In this document: piece by piece, positions 1 to 10,770 of the stretch
How positions within the stretch are numbered: position 1 is the stretch's first letter
Layout of the letters: every line of letters begins with the position of its first letter
Assembly (NCBI RefSeq): GCF_900446255.1
Contig: NZ_UIGI01000002.1
Location: 1 to 64,000, forward strand
Direction: 5' to 3'
Source of the DNA: Buttiauxella agrestis
GTDB lineage: Bacteria; Pseudomonadota; Gammaproteobacteria; Enterobacterales; Enterobacteriaceae
Length of the DNA: 64,000 nt
Made by a program: the position numbers and the translations under genes
Notes under the pieces: model-generated
What the model was told of the DNA's origin: nothing
The model's input: only the letters and a program-made list of their open reading frames with translations
Database searches by the model: none

Positions 1-710
1 CGTCCGGAGCATATGACTCAGGAGAGCAAAAGCGGCGGAGATATGACCCAGTTACTGACTATGCGCTCTTTAAACCGCACGCTGCCGCTACTTAATCACT
101 ACTGTAAAACACCGACTATGCACCCATGGGCTATCTACGGTTTACTGGTGCAACTGGTGGGGGAACTCTCCTCCTTTAACGATATGTGTTCGTTTACCGG
201 TGAATGGTTGGACGGTAGCTCACCACTACTGTCTTACGATCACTATCGTTTGATTGACTGCTTCACAAGCGTGAAAAGTAATTGATTGCTCTACTTAACG
301 GCCTGGAGCTGGAAGATAACACTTGGATCACTCTGGAATCTGACGAGCAGGGGATCTATCACGGTGACCTGCATCATATGCAAACTCAACAGGCCAGCAC
401 CATTTTGCTGTTGCTGCGCTCGGATAAACTCGACGCGTGGCGAATTCATGCACCGGACAGCACCGAATTTAAAATTGCCACGAGTGCAGCCATCAGCAGC
501 CTGATCCAGCATGCATTACCGGGTCTGGTTTCTCGGTGGGAGACCCCCTCTCCGCGCGGTGTACCTAACCGAAAAGACTCCTTTTACTTTGCGATGAATC
601 AACACGAAGAGTTGTGGAAAACCATCGAAAAGCAGAAAAACATAGCTTTCTACTGGGCCGATGCTCCCGATGACCTCCAGGTGAAACTGGTATTTATGGT
701 GCCCTCATGA
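1..710 (+). pseudogene. tssK: TssK baseplate protein, 3' end, frameshifted
   Basis: TssK connects the T6SS baseplate to the membrane complex. Only the C-terminal part lies in the window, and the frame is open at the left edge. The first piece (frame 1, to the TGA at 283-285) contains an HPWAIYGLLVQLVGEL segment typical of the TssK C-terminal half. The protein resumes in frame 3 at about 282 with IALLNGLELEDN and runs to the TGA at 708-710. A TAA at 279-281 closes frame 3 just upstream, so the break is real in this sequence. A one-base deletion near 278-281 would explain the frame change. The stop overlaps the start of tssL, so the operon order is preserved. It may be a pseudogene or a sequencing error; tssM in the same cluster is also frameshifted. 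Confidence 0.82.
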
Positions 711-1327
711 TGCGACTCCTCGATTGTTACCTGCCGATATTCAAACTGGCCGCAGAGTTCACCGTTCATCCGGAACAGTCTGCAGATTATGACGATTTTC
801 GCCAACAATGCGTGACCAGCCTGGAACAGGCGGTGCAGGCAGCTGAGCATCAGGACATTTCTGACCACGAAAGAGACATGGCGTTTCTTGCCATCGTCGT
901 CTGGCTGGATGAAACCGTTCTGTGTTCGTCCACTCCACACCGCCAGCGCTGGCGTACTGAGCTGCTGCAACGCGATTATTTTCAGACATCCGTCGGTGGC
1001 GAACTCTTTTTTACTTATCTGAATCAGTTAAAAGAAGAGCATCAGCAAGCACGGTTGGTGTTTCTGTTCTGTCTCCAAAGCGGCTTTCACGGCAAATACA
1101 GCACACAGCAGGACAGTTCTGCATTAGCTCAACTTATTGAGCAACAGCGCCAGCTCTGTTTGCCAGAAAACTGGCAAACATGGCCAAACAATGCAGAAAT
1201 TACGCCGGTTTACATCAAAAAACGCTTACTCAATGTATCGGTAAAAAGCCGTTTATGCCTGGCGCTCCTGGGCATAGGGTCACTCTACGGATCGCTTCTA
1301 CTTCTTCAGTCTTTTTATTTTTTATAA
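707..1327 (+). CDS. tssL: TssL (DotU/IcmH family) T6SS inner-membrane protein
   Basis: TssL forms the inner-membrane part of the T6SS trans-envelope complex with TssM and TssJ. The 206-residue product has the DotU helical cytoplasmic domain, with a conserved FLAIVVWLDETVL stretch near residues 63-75 and GGELFFTYL near 103. It ends in one hydrophobic membrane segment (about residues 183-206), as expected for the short form without an OmpA-like tail. The ATG at 707 overlaps the tssK stop; a second ATG follows directly at 710, so the start is uncertain by one codon. tssM begins 6 bases after the stop. The reading frame is intact, unlike both neighbours. Confidence 0.9.
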   Translation: MMRLLDCYLPIFKLAAEFTVHPEQSADYDDFRQQCVTSLEQAVQAAEHQDISDHERDMAFLAIVVWLDETVLCSSTPHRQRWRTELLQRDYFQTSVGGELFFTYLNQLKEEHQQARLVFLFCLQSGFHGKYSTQQDSSALAQLIEQQRQLCLPENWQTWPNNAEITPVYIKKRLLNVSVKSRLCLALLGIGSLYGSLLLLQSFYFL

Positions 1328-1333
1328 AACATT

Positions 1334-4300
1334 ATGCTAAAAAAATTATTCGTTTTTGCTGGATGGTTGCTTCTACTCTGTCTGGTGCTGCTGTTTTCTT
1401 TCTTCATCGGATTGTCGCTGGGCTGGAACACCCTCACTATTTTTAGTGTTTGGCTGGGGATCCTGGTGACGGGAGTCCTGATGCGGGCCACGTTATTATG
1501 GTTAATGGGGTTCGTTAAAGAAAAAAAAGTTAAGCATTTCTTCCAGAAATTCCGTCTTTCTCGCCGTGAATACGTGCTGTTCGAACACTGGAAGTCCGGG
1601 GCAGCGGTAGTGAAACGCCTTCAGCGTAAGCGACCGGCTATCCCCTGGTATATTCTGCTAGGCGATCGCTGCGGCAAGACCTCGCTACTGGCAGGATCGG
1701 GGCTGCCTATGTATTCAAATGATGTGGATGATCGGGAGGTGGTGCCGACGCACACGCTGCGTTGGTGGTTCTTCCGTAACCTGTGTTTTCTCGATCTCTC
1801 CAGTAATTTTTTGAATAGTGCGACGACTTCTCACCGCGCATGGAGCAAACTCGTGGGTTGGATCGCGCGTGCGCCCGCCCCATCAGGCGTTGTGATTGCA
1901 CTCCTCGTGATGGATCTCCTCAATGAAGATATTAGTGCGTTGCATGATAAGCACGCAAGATTCGCGTTCAGCTCGAACCGTTGACGCACAAGCTTAAACG
2001 CCGGCTTCCGCTTTATTTGATGATCACACAGTGCGACCAATATCCAATGTTTAGTCTGTGGATGCAGCAGCTTTCGTCCGCACAGCACAAGCAGGCACTT
2101 GGCTATTACTGGTTTACCCCACCTGACGTTGATGGGAAAGATGCCTCCACATTATTACCACTGTTTGCAGCACTGAAAAACGGGCTGGATCTGGCTCGTG
2201 TTAGCATGGGTAGCACGCCTATGGCGATCCACCCTGCACTACTGGAATTTCCGGAGGCTTTTACTCGCCTGCAAAACCCGCTGCGAACATTTCTGGCATC
2301 ACTTTGTGAACCCAACGCTTACTTTACGCCAGCATCTCTCGGCGGTGTGTGGTTTTCTGCATGCGAAAAGCAAGAAACAAACAAAAGCCGTCGCACTTCT
2401 TATTTTGTCCATGATCTACTCACGCGTCATTTGCCAGCATTCAGCACCTCGCGTGAAATTGTTTGGCAGCGAAATAAGAAAGTGCGAGCTGCCCTGGGTT
2501 ACCTGCTACTGCTGGGTTGTGTCGCAGCATTGGGTTACAGTGCGGTGAATAGTATGGCATTGATGCAGCACGACGCCATCAGGCTTCCCCCGGTGCAACT
2601 GGCGGAACTGCTGGTGGAAAATGAAAGCCGTTGTCACTCCCCTATCACTTATCTGCCCTTTTCTCTGATATTGGACCGTCAGCATCGGCAGGTTGAACAG
2701 CAACTGGCTAAGGAACTTCCACTACGCCCGCTCAGTACTGGATTAGTGCTTACTGCGTATCAACAGCAGTTCAACGTTGCCCCGGCACAAGTGCAACGTC
2801 GGATGGTACTCGACCTTGCGCAAACTATCCTTTCCCACCAAAGCATGAGAGATGGCGCTACACTCGAGGAGCTAGGTCAGCAACCGACCACGCCGGACAT
2901 ATTACGTTTAACGGGTACCGCACCTACTGCGACTCCACTCGTACAGTTGGCACTGGACCGCCACATGATGCAACAACCAGCAGGTGCAGACCAGTTAGTG
3001 GCCTTACGCCGCCTGCTCGCGACCCTCATCAGGAGCAACCCTGACCTGACTTGGCTGGTTGCGCCAGTTGATTCACTTCCCCCATTCCGGATCAGCGATG
3101 ACTGGCCGCAAGCGGCAGTAACAACTTCCTTGTCTGGCATATGGACTCATCAGGGAGAAATACAACTCAACAAATGGGTCATCCTGTTTAACCAGGCGCT
3201 AGCCAGCCCACAGCCTGAACCGACACTTCAACATTTTATGCAAACTCTGCCGGCTCAACGACAGGATGCCTGGCGTCAGTTTTTACTGAGCGTGTCCCCT
3301 TCGTTACAGGCAGTGGAGCCCCACACTTTGCCCCAAAATCAGCTTATCGCACTAAGCCTTGGGCAAAGCCCGTCCATGAAATTTGCTCAATACATTTTGT
3401 CTGAACTAGACAATATTCAGGTAGATGATGGCCAGCCATGGCTTAATGAACTTCGTCATATCAACAAATTACGACTGCTGGCTGCTGAAAATCCGACCCT
3501 GCAGAAAGTCAATTTCGTCGATGCAAAACTGCGCACTATGTTCGGAAAGTGGTTAACGGGTGCAAATACACAGACTATCAGCCATGCCTATAGCTCACAA
3601 ATTGATGCATGGCGTAAATGGCAGAGTGCACGGACCCTGTCAGTCAATGAAGCACTAAATCAAGCCGCATTGAGTCCATCGCTGACAGCCGGGCTATTTG
3701 AACCGGCGCCAGATGCGAAACCCAGAAATCCACTGATCACACTTTTCGCCAGTTACGACCAACTGCGCAAAACTCTGGAACCCCAAAGCCAGCAGCTCGG
3801 CGTGGATGCTGTCTGGGCATTGTATCAAAGTGATGCCAATAACCTACTCGCTCACGCTCTGGCCCGCTCCGGCTGCTGGTTGAATGCGCAGTGGCAAAGC
3901 AAAGTGATGTGGCCAATGCGCAAAAATGCAGCGACACAGGATTATGACACTCAACAATTGCTTACCTGGCAGTATCTCGCCGATTTTATGCGCGGCCCGG
4001 CCAAAGGGCTGCTAGTCGTTAATGATCAAGGACCCCAGGCCGGTGAATTCCACGGCCAGTCGCTCCCCCTGACGCCAAAGTTCCTGAGTATTGCCAGAAA
4101 CATTCTCACCCCTGAAGACGTTCTGGACGTTCCTGCTCGTCAAAACACTCAGGGTGAAGATCGGCTCGCCACGCTTAACGACGCGATAGAAAAACTCACC
4201 CAAAAACAAAAAACGCTGGAGGAGCATCCCTATACCGTCAGCATCGTCAGCCAACCCGCCACTGTCCCGGAAGGTGCGCGACTGATCCCAACCGGTGTGC

Positions 4301-4761
4301 GTCTAACGCTGGTCTGTCAGAGTGGTAGCACTGTGCTCGACAGCATGAATTTTGCCGAAACACAGACATTCATCTGGCACCCCGGGCAGTGCACGAGTGT
4401 AAAGCTGGAAGTGAAGTTCCCCGGGTTTAATGCCAGCTACACCTATGAAGGTGACAGCGCATGGCCTGACTTCCTCGACGAGTTTTCCCACGGGGATGCC
4501 TTACTCGATGTTCAGGATTTTGAAGAAAACGCGGCTCCTCTCGTGCAACTGAATATTAAGCACGTTCTGGTGCGCTTTCAGATCAAAACCTCACAGCCCC
4601 TGCAAGACGCATGGCTTGCCTGGCAGAGTCAGAATGATCAACTCATCCAGCTCAGTGAACAGCAACAATTGCTGGTAGAGCAGACTCAAACTCAGCAGCC
4701 AGCCTCTGCGTTGCGGGGGAAGCTTTCAACACTGCCGGAAAACACGGCGGAATGTCGGTAA
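1334..4761 (+). pseudogene. tssM: TssM (IcmF family), frameshifted
   Basis: TssM is the large inner-membrane and periplasmic component of the T6SS membrane complex. Frame 2 (1334-1984) encodes the N-terminus with two membrane segments (about residues 5-30 and 38-55) and a P-loop-like LGDRCGKTSLL near residue 113. The protein then continues in frame 1, where the codons from about 1957 read KIRVQLEPLTHKLKRRLPLY and run to 4761. A one-base deletion near 1950-1957 explains the switch. The second part has a third membrane segment (ALGYLLLLGCVAALGY) and the long periplasmic C-terminus. Total length of about 1140 residues fits the family. The P-loop is one residue shorter than GxxxxGKT, so ATP binding is doubtful even if the frame were repaired. 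Confidence 0.88.
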
Positions 4762-4780
4762 TTTATTGAAGGAGAAAGAT

Positions 4781-7315
4781 ATGAGCCATTATTTAAAACA
4801 AATTGTTCAAAAACTCACTACAGAGAGCCGAGCTAATCTGGATGCTGCTATTAGCATGGCGATTTCGCGTACCCATCATGAAGTAGATATTGAGCACTTA
4901 TTGTTGTCGGTGATCACTCAGAACAGTAGTCTGATGGAGACCCTCTGTTTAAGTGCCGGGCTTGCACCTGATGCCCTTTTAGGTGCCACCCAGCAAACGC
5001 TGAACACTTTACGCAGCGGCAACAGCCGCGCCCCTGTATTTTCCGCAGGCCTGGTCGACTGGCTGGAGAAGGCCTGGCTTCACGCCAGCATTCACTGGGA
5101 GCAGGTGTCTCTTACCCCCTCGGTGCTACTGGCATCTATATTGGACGAAAATGCCTTCCCCGATTTAGCTCCCAGTGTCCGTGAAGCACTGACCTGCGAC
5201 CGAAGTAAAGCTGATCAGATTTTGCTGAATGTCGGCAAAACGGCGCTTGATGCCACCCTACCCGGTGCAGAACAAGCAGGTACGGCACTCAGTAAATTTA
5301 CCCGTAACCTGAGCGCTCAGGCTCGTACGGGTGAGCTTGATCCGGTGCTGGGACGAGAGCCTGAAATCCGCCAGATGATCGACATTCTGTTACGCCGCCG
5401 CCAGAACAACCCGATTCTTACCGGTGAACCAGGTGTAGGAAAAACGGCTTTGGTTGAAGGCCTGGCTCTGCGAATTGCGGCTGGTACAGTACCGGACATT
5501 TTAAAGCCAATGGAAGTACTGACTCTGGATTTAGGCCTGCTTCAGTCGGGAGCCAGTGTGAAAGGTGAGTTTGAAAATCGCCTTCAGGGAATAATGAAAG
5601 AGATAGCCTGCGCCCCACGACCGATCATTTTATTTATTGACGAAGCCCATACGCTGATTGGTGCTGGCGGCCAGGCAGGGCAAAACGATGCAGCCAATCT
5701 GCTCAAACCTGCCCTTGCTCGCGGGGAACTGCGCGTGGTAGCCGCAACAACCTGGATGGAGTATAAAAAATATTTCGAAAAAGATGCTGCCCTGACCCGT
5801 CGATTCCAGCTGGTAAAAGTGACGGAACCCGGTATCGAAAGTGCCACCGCTATGTTACGTGCCATTGCACCAGCAATGTCACGCCACCATGGTGTACAGA
5901 TCCTGGAAAGCGCTATCCATGCTGCCGTAACTCTCTCGAGCCGATATATCTCAGGGCGACAACTGCCAGACAAATCGGTCAGTCTACTCGATACCGCTTG
6001 TGCCCGCGTCGCGGTTTCCCAGTCTCATAAACCCAAAGAAATTGAGGATATCGATGCCCTGCTAAGCAATCTGTATACCGAACGAGACTCGCTGATTAAG
6101 GAGGGGCTACATGATAAACGTCTGGAACAACTGCTGCAGCGGGAAAGCGAACTCATCAGTGACCTCGCCAGCCTTCAGCCCCAGTGGGAGAAGCAAAAAA
6201 ACCTGGTACAGCAACTGCGGCAAAGCAATGATGCCAAATTAACAGCTCAATGGCGCAGTGAGCTCACGCAACTTCATCAGACCAGAGCACTGGTATTTGA
6301 CTGCGTGGATGCAACCTGCATCGCTGATGTTGTGTCTTCCTGGACCGGGGTGCCACTCGGGCGCATGGTTGAAAATGAACAGCAACAGCTGAGCGAACTG
6401 CTTCAACGTCTTGAACAACGGGTGGTCGGTCAGCGTCACGCGCTCTCCACAATTGCGACACAAATTCGCATCAACCGAGCCAATATGAGCGATCCACTAA
6501 AACCTACCGGGGTATACATGCTGGCGGGCCCTTCGGGAGTCGGAAAAACTGAGACGGCCTTGGTTCTGGCTGGGCTACTTTATGGCGGCGAACAAAGTCT
6601 GGTGACGATCAACATGTCAGAATATCAGGAAGCGCACAGCGTCTCTGGTCTGAAAGGTTCTCCCCCGGGCTATGTGGGTTACGGTCAGGGCGGCGTGCTG
6701 ACTGAAGCAGTAAAACGTAACCCCTACAGCGTGGTCCTGCTTGACGAAGTAGAAAAAGCGCATCCTGACGTCATGGAGTTGTTTTATCAGGTATTCGACA
6801 AAGGCGTGATTGAAGATGCGGAAGGCCAGCTCATTAATTTCCGCAACACGCTCATTATCATGACCTCCAACCTCGCCAGTACAAAAATCACCACTGCCTG
6901 CGCGGCCGGAGAAACCTCGCCAGAAGCTCTAAAAGAGTTGATTAGCCCGGAATTTGAGCAGGTTTTCCGCCCGGCGTTAATGGGTCGTATCACATTGATT
7001 CCCTATCTGCCTTTACAGCCAGAAACGCTGGCGAAAATCATCAGGATCAAACTTGATCGTATTTGTCAGCGCTACCACAGTGCAAGCCTGGGGGAGGTAC
7101 AAGTCAGCTACTGCGAAAACGTAATCACCTGGATAGCTGCACTGTGCCAAATGAATCAGAGCGGCGCCCGCGATATCGACCAGGTGTTAACCCGGCATAT
7201 GTTGCCGTTGCTGGCAGACAATCTGTTACAGGATGAGAACAGTCTCAAGGGAAACCTGAAATTGAGTATCAGTAAAGATACAGGGATGAGTTTGGAAGCA
7301 CATGACAAAAATTAA
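4781..7315 (+). CDS. clpV: ClpV (TssH) AAA+ ATPase of T6SS cluster 1
   Basis: ClpV is the cytosolic hexameric ATPase that disassembles contracted TssB/TssC sheaths. The 844-residue product has a Clp N-domain (about 1-150) and two AAA+ modules. The first has Walker [14 protein letters not shown] and Walker [14 protein letters not shown]. The second has [12 protein letters not shown] and [15 protein letters not shown], and a coiled-coil middle domain lies between them. I chose the ATG at 4781 because a GAAGGAG ribosome site sits 6 bases before it; an in-frame TTG at 4766 lies upstream of that site. The 3' end overlaps vasL by 14 bases. The frame is intact. The protein is clearly diverged from the ClpV at 60134-62800, so the two T6SSs are different lineages. 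Confidence 0.93.
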   Translation: MSHYLKQIVQKLTTESRANLDAAISMAISRTHHEVDIEHLLLSVITQNSSLMETLCLSAGLAPDALLGATQQTLNTLRSGNSRAPVFSAGLVDWLEKAWLHASIHWEQVSLTPSVLLASILDENAFPDLAPSVREALTCDRSKADQILLNVGKTALDATLPGAEQAGTALSKFTRNLSAQARTGELDPVLGREPEIRQMIDILLRRRQNNPILTGEPGVGKTALVEGLALRIAAGTVPDILKPMEVLTLDLGLLQSGASVKGEFENRLQGIMKEIACAPRPIILFIDEAHTLIGAGGQAGQNDAANLLKPALARGELRVVAATTWMEYKKYFEKDAALTRRFQLVKVTEPGIESATAMLRAIAPAMSRHHGVQILESAIHAAVTLSSRYISGRQLPDKSVSLLDTACARVAVSQSHKPKEIEDIDALLSNLYTERDSLIKEGLHDKRLEQLLQRESELISDLASLQPQWEKQKNLVQQLRQSNDAKLTAQWRSELTQLHQTRALVFDCVDATCIADVVSSWTGVPLGRMVENEQQQLSELLQRLEQRVVGQRHALSTIATQIRINRANMSDPLKPTGVYMLAGPSGVGKTETALVLAGLLYGGEQSLVTINMSEYQEAHSVSGLKGSPPGYVGYGQGGVLTEAVKRNPYSVVLLDEVEKAHPDVMELFYQVFDKGVIEDAEGQLINFRNTLIIMTSNLASTKITTACAAGETSPEALKELISPEFEQVFRPALMGRITLIPYLPLQPETLAKIIRIKLDRICQRYHSASLGEVQVSYCENVITWIAALCQMNQSGARDIDQVLTRHMLPLLADNLLQDENSLKGNLKLSISKDTGMSLEAHDKN

Positions 7316-8411
7316 TTACGCCGTCAAGCCTGGCGAGCTGAAAATTAATTGCCATGACCCTCGTTATCGCAATGAATTTCTGCTGCTTAGTAACAACGTC
7401 CACAGTTGGAAAAATCACGTTCACGACCGATCATGGTGGCTGACACAGGAAAAGCAATGCCTGGAGCTCTTTCAGCGATTTGGTTATGACTTGCAAAGCG
7501 GAGTGTGGTTTTGCCTGATAAGTTGCCAGCGTCACGGTTGGGCCGGTATTGCCAATTCCACGCTGTTGCTGGCCGATGCTTTTAACAAGCAACAGCGCCA
7601 GTGTTGGCCCCCAATAGCTGCAATAGATCTGCGTCAACAGATTATCGAATGGTACTGTACCCATGCTGCTCCCTGCATTTATGGCTTGCCACTGCAGTAT
7701 GCCGAAACGACCATACTGCAGCAACTTGAAGGAGCTGTGTCGATGCTGCTTACAGCACAAGTGATGATCCCGCAGTCGCGCAGCCAGGTGTCACTTCGTA
7801 GCCTGCTTGATTATTTGCAAGCTAGCAGACAATCACTACAAAAACGGGTTTTGGTTCCAAAAGCGACAGTCATCAATGCTCCTCCCATAACTGAGGCTCT
7901 CCAGTCAGTTTCTGTAGAGCCTCCGTTACCAGGTAAACGCCCGTTGAAAGCGTTACTTCTGGGGGGAATTACAGGTATTGCCTTTACGCTTACTGTCGTT
8001 AGTGCTGTGCACTGGCTGGAAAAACCATCTGTAGCTATCAGCTTAAACAAAATATGGCCAGGCAATTTTATATCAAAAAGCAGGCTCAACGCGCTTGCCG
8101 AGCAAACTGCGAGCCTACCCACCATAAACAGTTGGGCATTGGTAAATAGCCAATTAAACAATCTTGAGCAACGCTTGCTGGAGGCTGAACAAAAACGCAA
8201 ACCTTATATGACTATTTCTGAGCTGAAAACGGAGATTTATAAGATGCGGCAGACCTTGCAGCAAGGGGGGGCGCCAGTTCAGGCGCAGTTAGATGATTTG
8301 CAAGTAAAGCTCAATAACCAGCAACCTGTTAGCCCTGGGGAGATTAACGCCATCTCACAACACCTAACAGCGCTAAATAGTCGTTTAATTCAGTTGACGA
8401 ACAGACCGTAG
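7302..8411 (+). CDS. vasL: VasL/ImpA-family T6SS protein, cluster 1
   Basis: The 369-residue product resembles VasL, a TssA-related family with an ImpA-type N-terminal region, one membrane segment (here about residues 217-238) and a helical C-terminal domain. The C-terminal motif KPYMTISELKTEIYKM corresponds to KGKYMTVSELKTAVFSI in the VasL-like protein at 36053-37414, which shows the relationship directly. The ATG lies inside the end of clpV (14-base overlap), so the two are probably cotranslated. The precise role of VasL is less settled than that of core subunits. This is the last T6SS gene before mobile-element debris begins; about 180 bases of AT-rich DNA without a recognised feature follow. 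Confidence 0.8.
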   Translation: MTKINYAVKPGELKINCHDPRYRNEFLLLSNNVHSWKNHVHDRSWWLTQEKQCLELFQRFGYDLQSGVWFCLISCQRHGWAGIANSTLLLADAFNKQQRQCWPPIAAIDLRQQIIEWYCTHAAPCIYGLPLQYAETTILQQLEGAVSMLLTAQVMIPQSRSQVSLRSLLDYLQASRQSLQKRVLVPKATVINAPPITEALQSVSVEPPLPGKRPLKALLLGGITGIAFTLTVVSAVHWLEKPSVAISLNKIWPGNFISKSRLNALAEQTASLPTINSWALVNSQLNNLEQRLLEAEQKRKPYMTISELKTEIYKMRQTLQQGGAPVQAQLDDLQVKLNNQQPVSPGEINAISQHLTALNSRLIQLTNRP

Positions 8412-8835
8412 TTCAATTTTTATTTAGGGTGGGAATATAATATGTGTAATAAATACCAAAAGAGAATTGTAAGTATACAAAATCGTTTAAACAGATATCA
8501 AATCACTTAATCGGGCCGATAGTCGCAGTCCGTTCAAGTATTCAAAGTGTTGATTGTATTGTAAGATAAAATTTTTAATAGAGCGTATCGAATGGCAAGC
8601 GTTGACGTGAAGTGCCCATTTTGTGAACAGACTGAATTTGTTAAAAAACATGGTCTGGGAAAAGCCGGCCATCAGCGTTAACGGTGCCAGATGTGCAGCC
8701 GAACTTTTCAGCTCGATTATTCTTATCGCGCCTGCCACCCGGGCATGAAAGAGCAGATCGTTGACCTTGCTATGAACAACTCAGGTATCCGTGATAGCGT
8801 AAGCGTATGCCGAGAACCGTATTGACGAAGATAAG

Positions 8836-10373
8836 TTATTCAGCGGGCAGGACTGCGCGCCATGGCAACAGTTCACCAACCCGGTTTACCGGCCAGTCAG
8901 CTATAATATCAAGCACATGGTGAAGGTAACGTTCCGGATCGATTCCGTTCAGTTTGCACGTCCCTATCAGGTTGTACAGCAACGCTCCGCGCTCGCCACC
9001 ATGGTCAGAGCCGAAGAACAGGTAGTTTTTACGACCCAGACTGATCATCCGCAGAGCATTCTCCGCGATGTTGTTATCCGCTTCAGCCCAGCCGTCGTCT
9101 GCGTAGTACGTCAACGCTTGCCACTGGTTCAGTGTATAGGTGAACGCCTTTGCCAGCTCTGAGTGTCGGGACAGGGTTTTCACCTTTTCACGCAGCCAGT
9201 TTTCCAGTGATTTAAGAAGCGCTTTCGTTTTCAACTGGCGTTCGGCAAGCCGCTGTTCTGCTGGCATTCCCCTGATATCCGCTTCGATGGCATACAACTC
9301 GCCGATCCGTTTCAGTGCTTCATCTGTGAGCGCTGAGGGAGTGCGGACGTGAACATCATGGATTTTACGCCGGGCATGGGCCCAGCAGGCTGCTTCCTTT
9401 ATATGACCTTCCCGGTAGAGTTCGTTGAAGCCTGCATAGGCATCCGCCTGCAGCACACCGCTGAAGCCAGCAAGATGGGTCTGCGGGTGGATGCCTTTTC
9501 TGTCCGGGCTGTACGCGAACCACACCGCCGGGGCCAGCGAAGAACCCGCGTTACGGTCGTCGCGAACGTACGTCCATAAGCGCCCGGTCTTCGTTTTTTT
9601 GTTGCCCGGCAGCAGGACCGGGACCGGCGTATCATCAGCATGAAGTTTGCCATCGGTCAGTACATAGTGCTGAAGGGCTTCGTCCAGTGGTGACAGCAGG
9701 CGACAACACGCATCCACCCAACCCGACAGTACAGAACGGCTCAACATCACACCCTGGCGGGCATAGATCTCCGACTGGTGATACAACGGTGTGTGTTCCG
9801 CATACTTTGACGCCAGTACACGGGCCAGCAGTCCCGGTCCGGCGATACCCCGCTCGATGGGCCGTGAAGGCGCCGTAGCCTGAACGATACGGTCGCACTT
9901 CGTGCAGGCGTGCTTTTCGCGCACTGTGCGGATAACACGGAAGGCGCTGCGCATCAGCTCCAGTTGTTCGGCTGCATCCTCACCCAGGTAACTCAGCGAA
10001 CCACCACACTCCGGGCAACAGGGCTCTGCCGGTAGCAGGCGCTTTTCATCACGGGGGAGGGATTCAGGGAAGGGTTTACGGGTGCGGGTCTGGCGCAGAG
10101 GGCGCTGCACCGCGGGTCATCAACCCGGCCGGTAAGGGTATCACTTTCCTTCTGAAGCCGGTTCAGGTCGGCTTCCATCTGTGCGATACGGCAGGATATT
10201 TTTTCGGAGCGGCTACCGAAGTTCATCCGGCGAAGCTTATCCAGCTGTGCCTGCAGGTGGTCGATTTCGCGTTCACGGTCCGCTAGCTTTTCCAGCAGGG
10301 CACGGTTCAGTGCTTCCTGTTCGGCAAGAAGACGTTTCAGTTCATCGATGTCATCGGGAAGCGGGCTGTTCAT
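8836..10373 (-). pseudogene. tnpC: IS66 transposase TnpC, frameshifted
   Basis: The N-terminal piece (10373 down to about 10110) has the coiled-coil and LRRMNFGSRSEK segment typical of TnpC. The frame changes near 10110 and the rest (to 8836) holds the IS66 transposase core, including the zinc-binding CPECGG and CTKCDR pairs, the segment DRGIAGPGLLARVL-like RGIAGPGLLARVLASKYAEH, and the C-terminal DNNIAENALRMISLGRKNYL and FFGSDHGGERGALLYNLIGT. The combined length of about 510 residues is near that of the intact copy at 32865-34457 (531 residues). One indel separates the parts, so full-length protein is not expected without recoding. Confidence 0.85.
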
Positions 10374-10421
10374 CCGGGGTATTTTACCAGGCTCATTCGC
10401 CCACGACCAGGATAAAGAGGT

Positions 10422-10646
10422 TTACAGCATAGTCAGCAGGCATAACCCGTCGCCAGTTGACCAGAGGAGTTTCACCTGACTGCCACTTCGGCCGCGGAAG
10501 ATAAAAACGTGACCCGACATCGGATCGTCTTTCAGCGCGGTCTGCACCATTGCGGCCAGCCCGTTGAAGCCGTTTCTCAGGTCGGTGATGCCTGCGACCA
10601 GCCAGATTTTCGTACCTGACGGTAGCGGGATCAGTATTGCCGCCAT
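10422..10646 (-). pseudogene. tnpB: IS66 TnpB with internal deletion
   Basis: The 74-residue frame begins MAAILIPLPSGTKIWLVAGI and runs through GHVFIFRGRSGSQVKLLW. It then jumps from GDGLCL directly to the terminal LTML. The intact TnpB at 34488-34838 has about 42 residues between the equivalent points and also ends LTML, so an in-frame deletion of roughly 126 bases removed the middle of the C-terminal half. The product is probably nonfunctional. Confidence 0.75.
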
Positions 10647-10770
10647 TTGAACAACAGATTGTCGTTAATTCCCAGCTCACGAGCGAGTTGTGCGACTGAT
10701 ACACCAGGTTTGCAAGAGAGTTCGACCATTTTTATTTTGAACTCAACGGGATAGTTGGTTTTTTTTTACG
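10635..10770 (-). pseudogene. tnpA: IS66 TnpA fragment joined to tnpB
   Basis: Read on the minus strand, this stretch encodes NYPVEFKIKMVELSCKPGVS followed by VAQLARELGINDNLLFKW, the helix-turn-helix of IS66 TnpA. The frame then runs straight into the tnpB start (ATGGCGGCAATACTG). The TnpA tail present in the intact copy at 34835-35248 (RLWQNEGRISRRLPA and onward) is missing. A deletion has therefore fused the two genes. The extreme N-terminus is also not recognisable. Confidence 0.7.

Noticed and set aside
10393-10704. 103-codon minus-strand open frame overlapping tnpB
   Set aside because: It is another frame over tnpB; the TnpB motifs are in the 10422-10646 frame.
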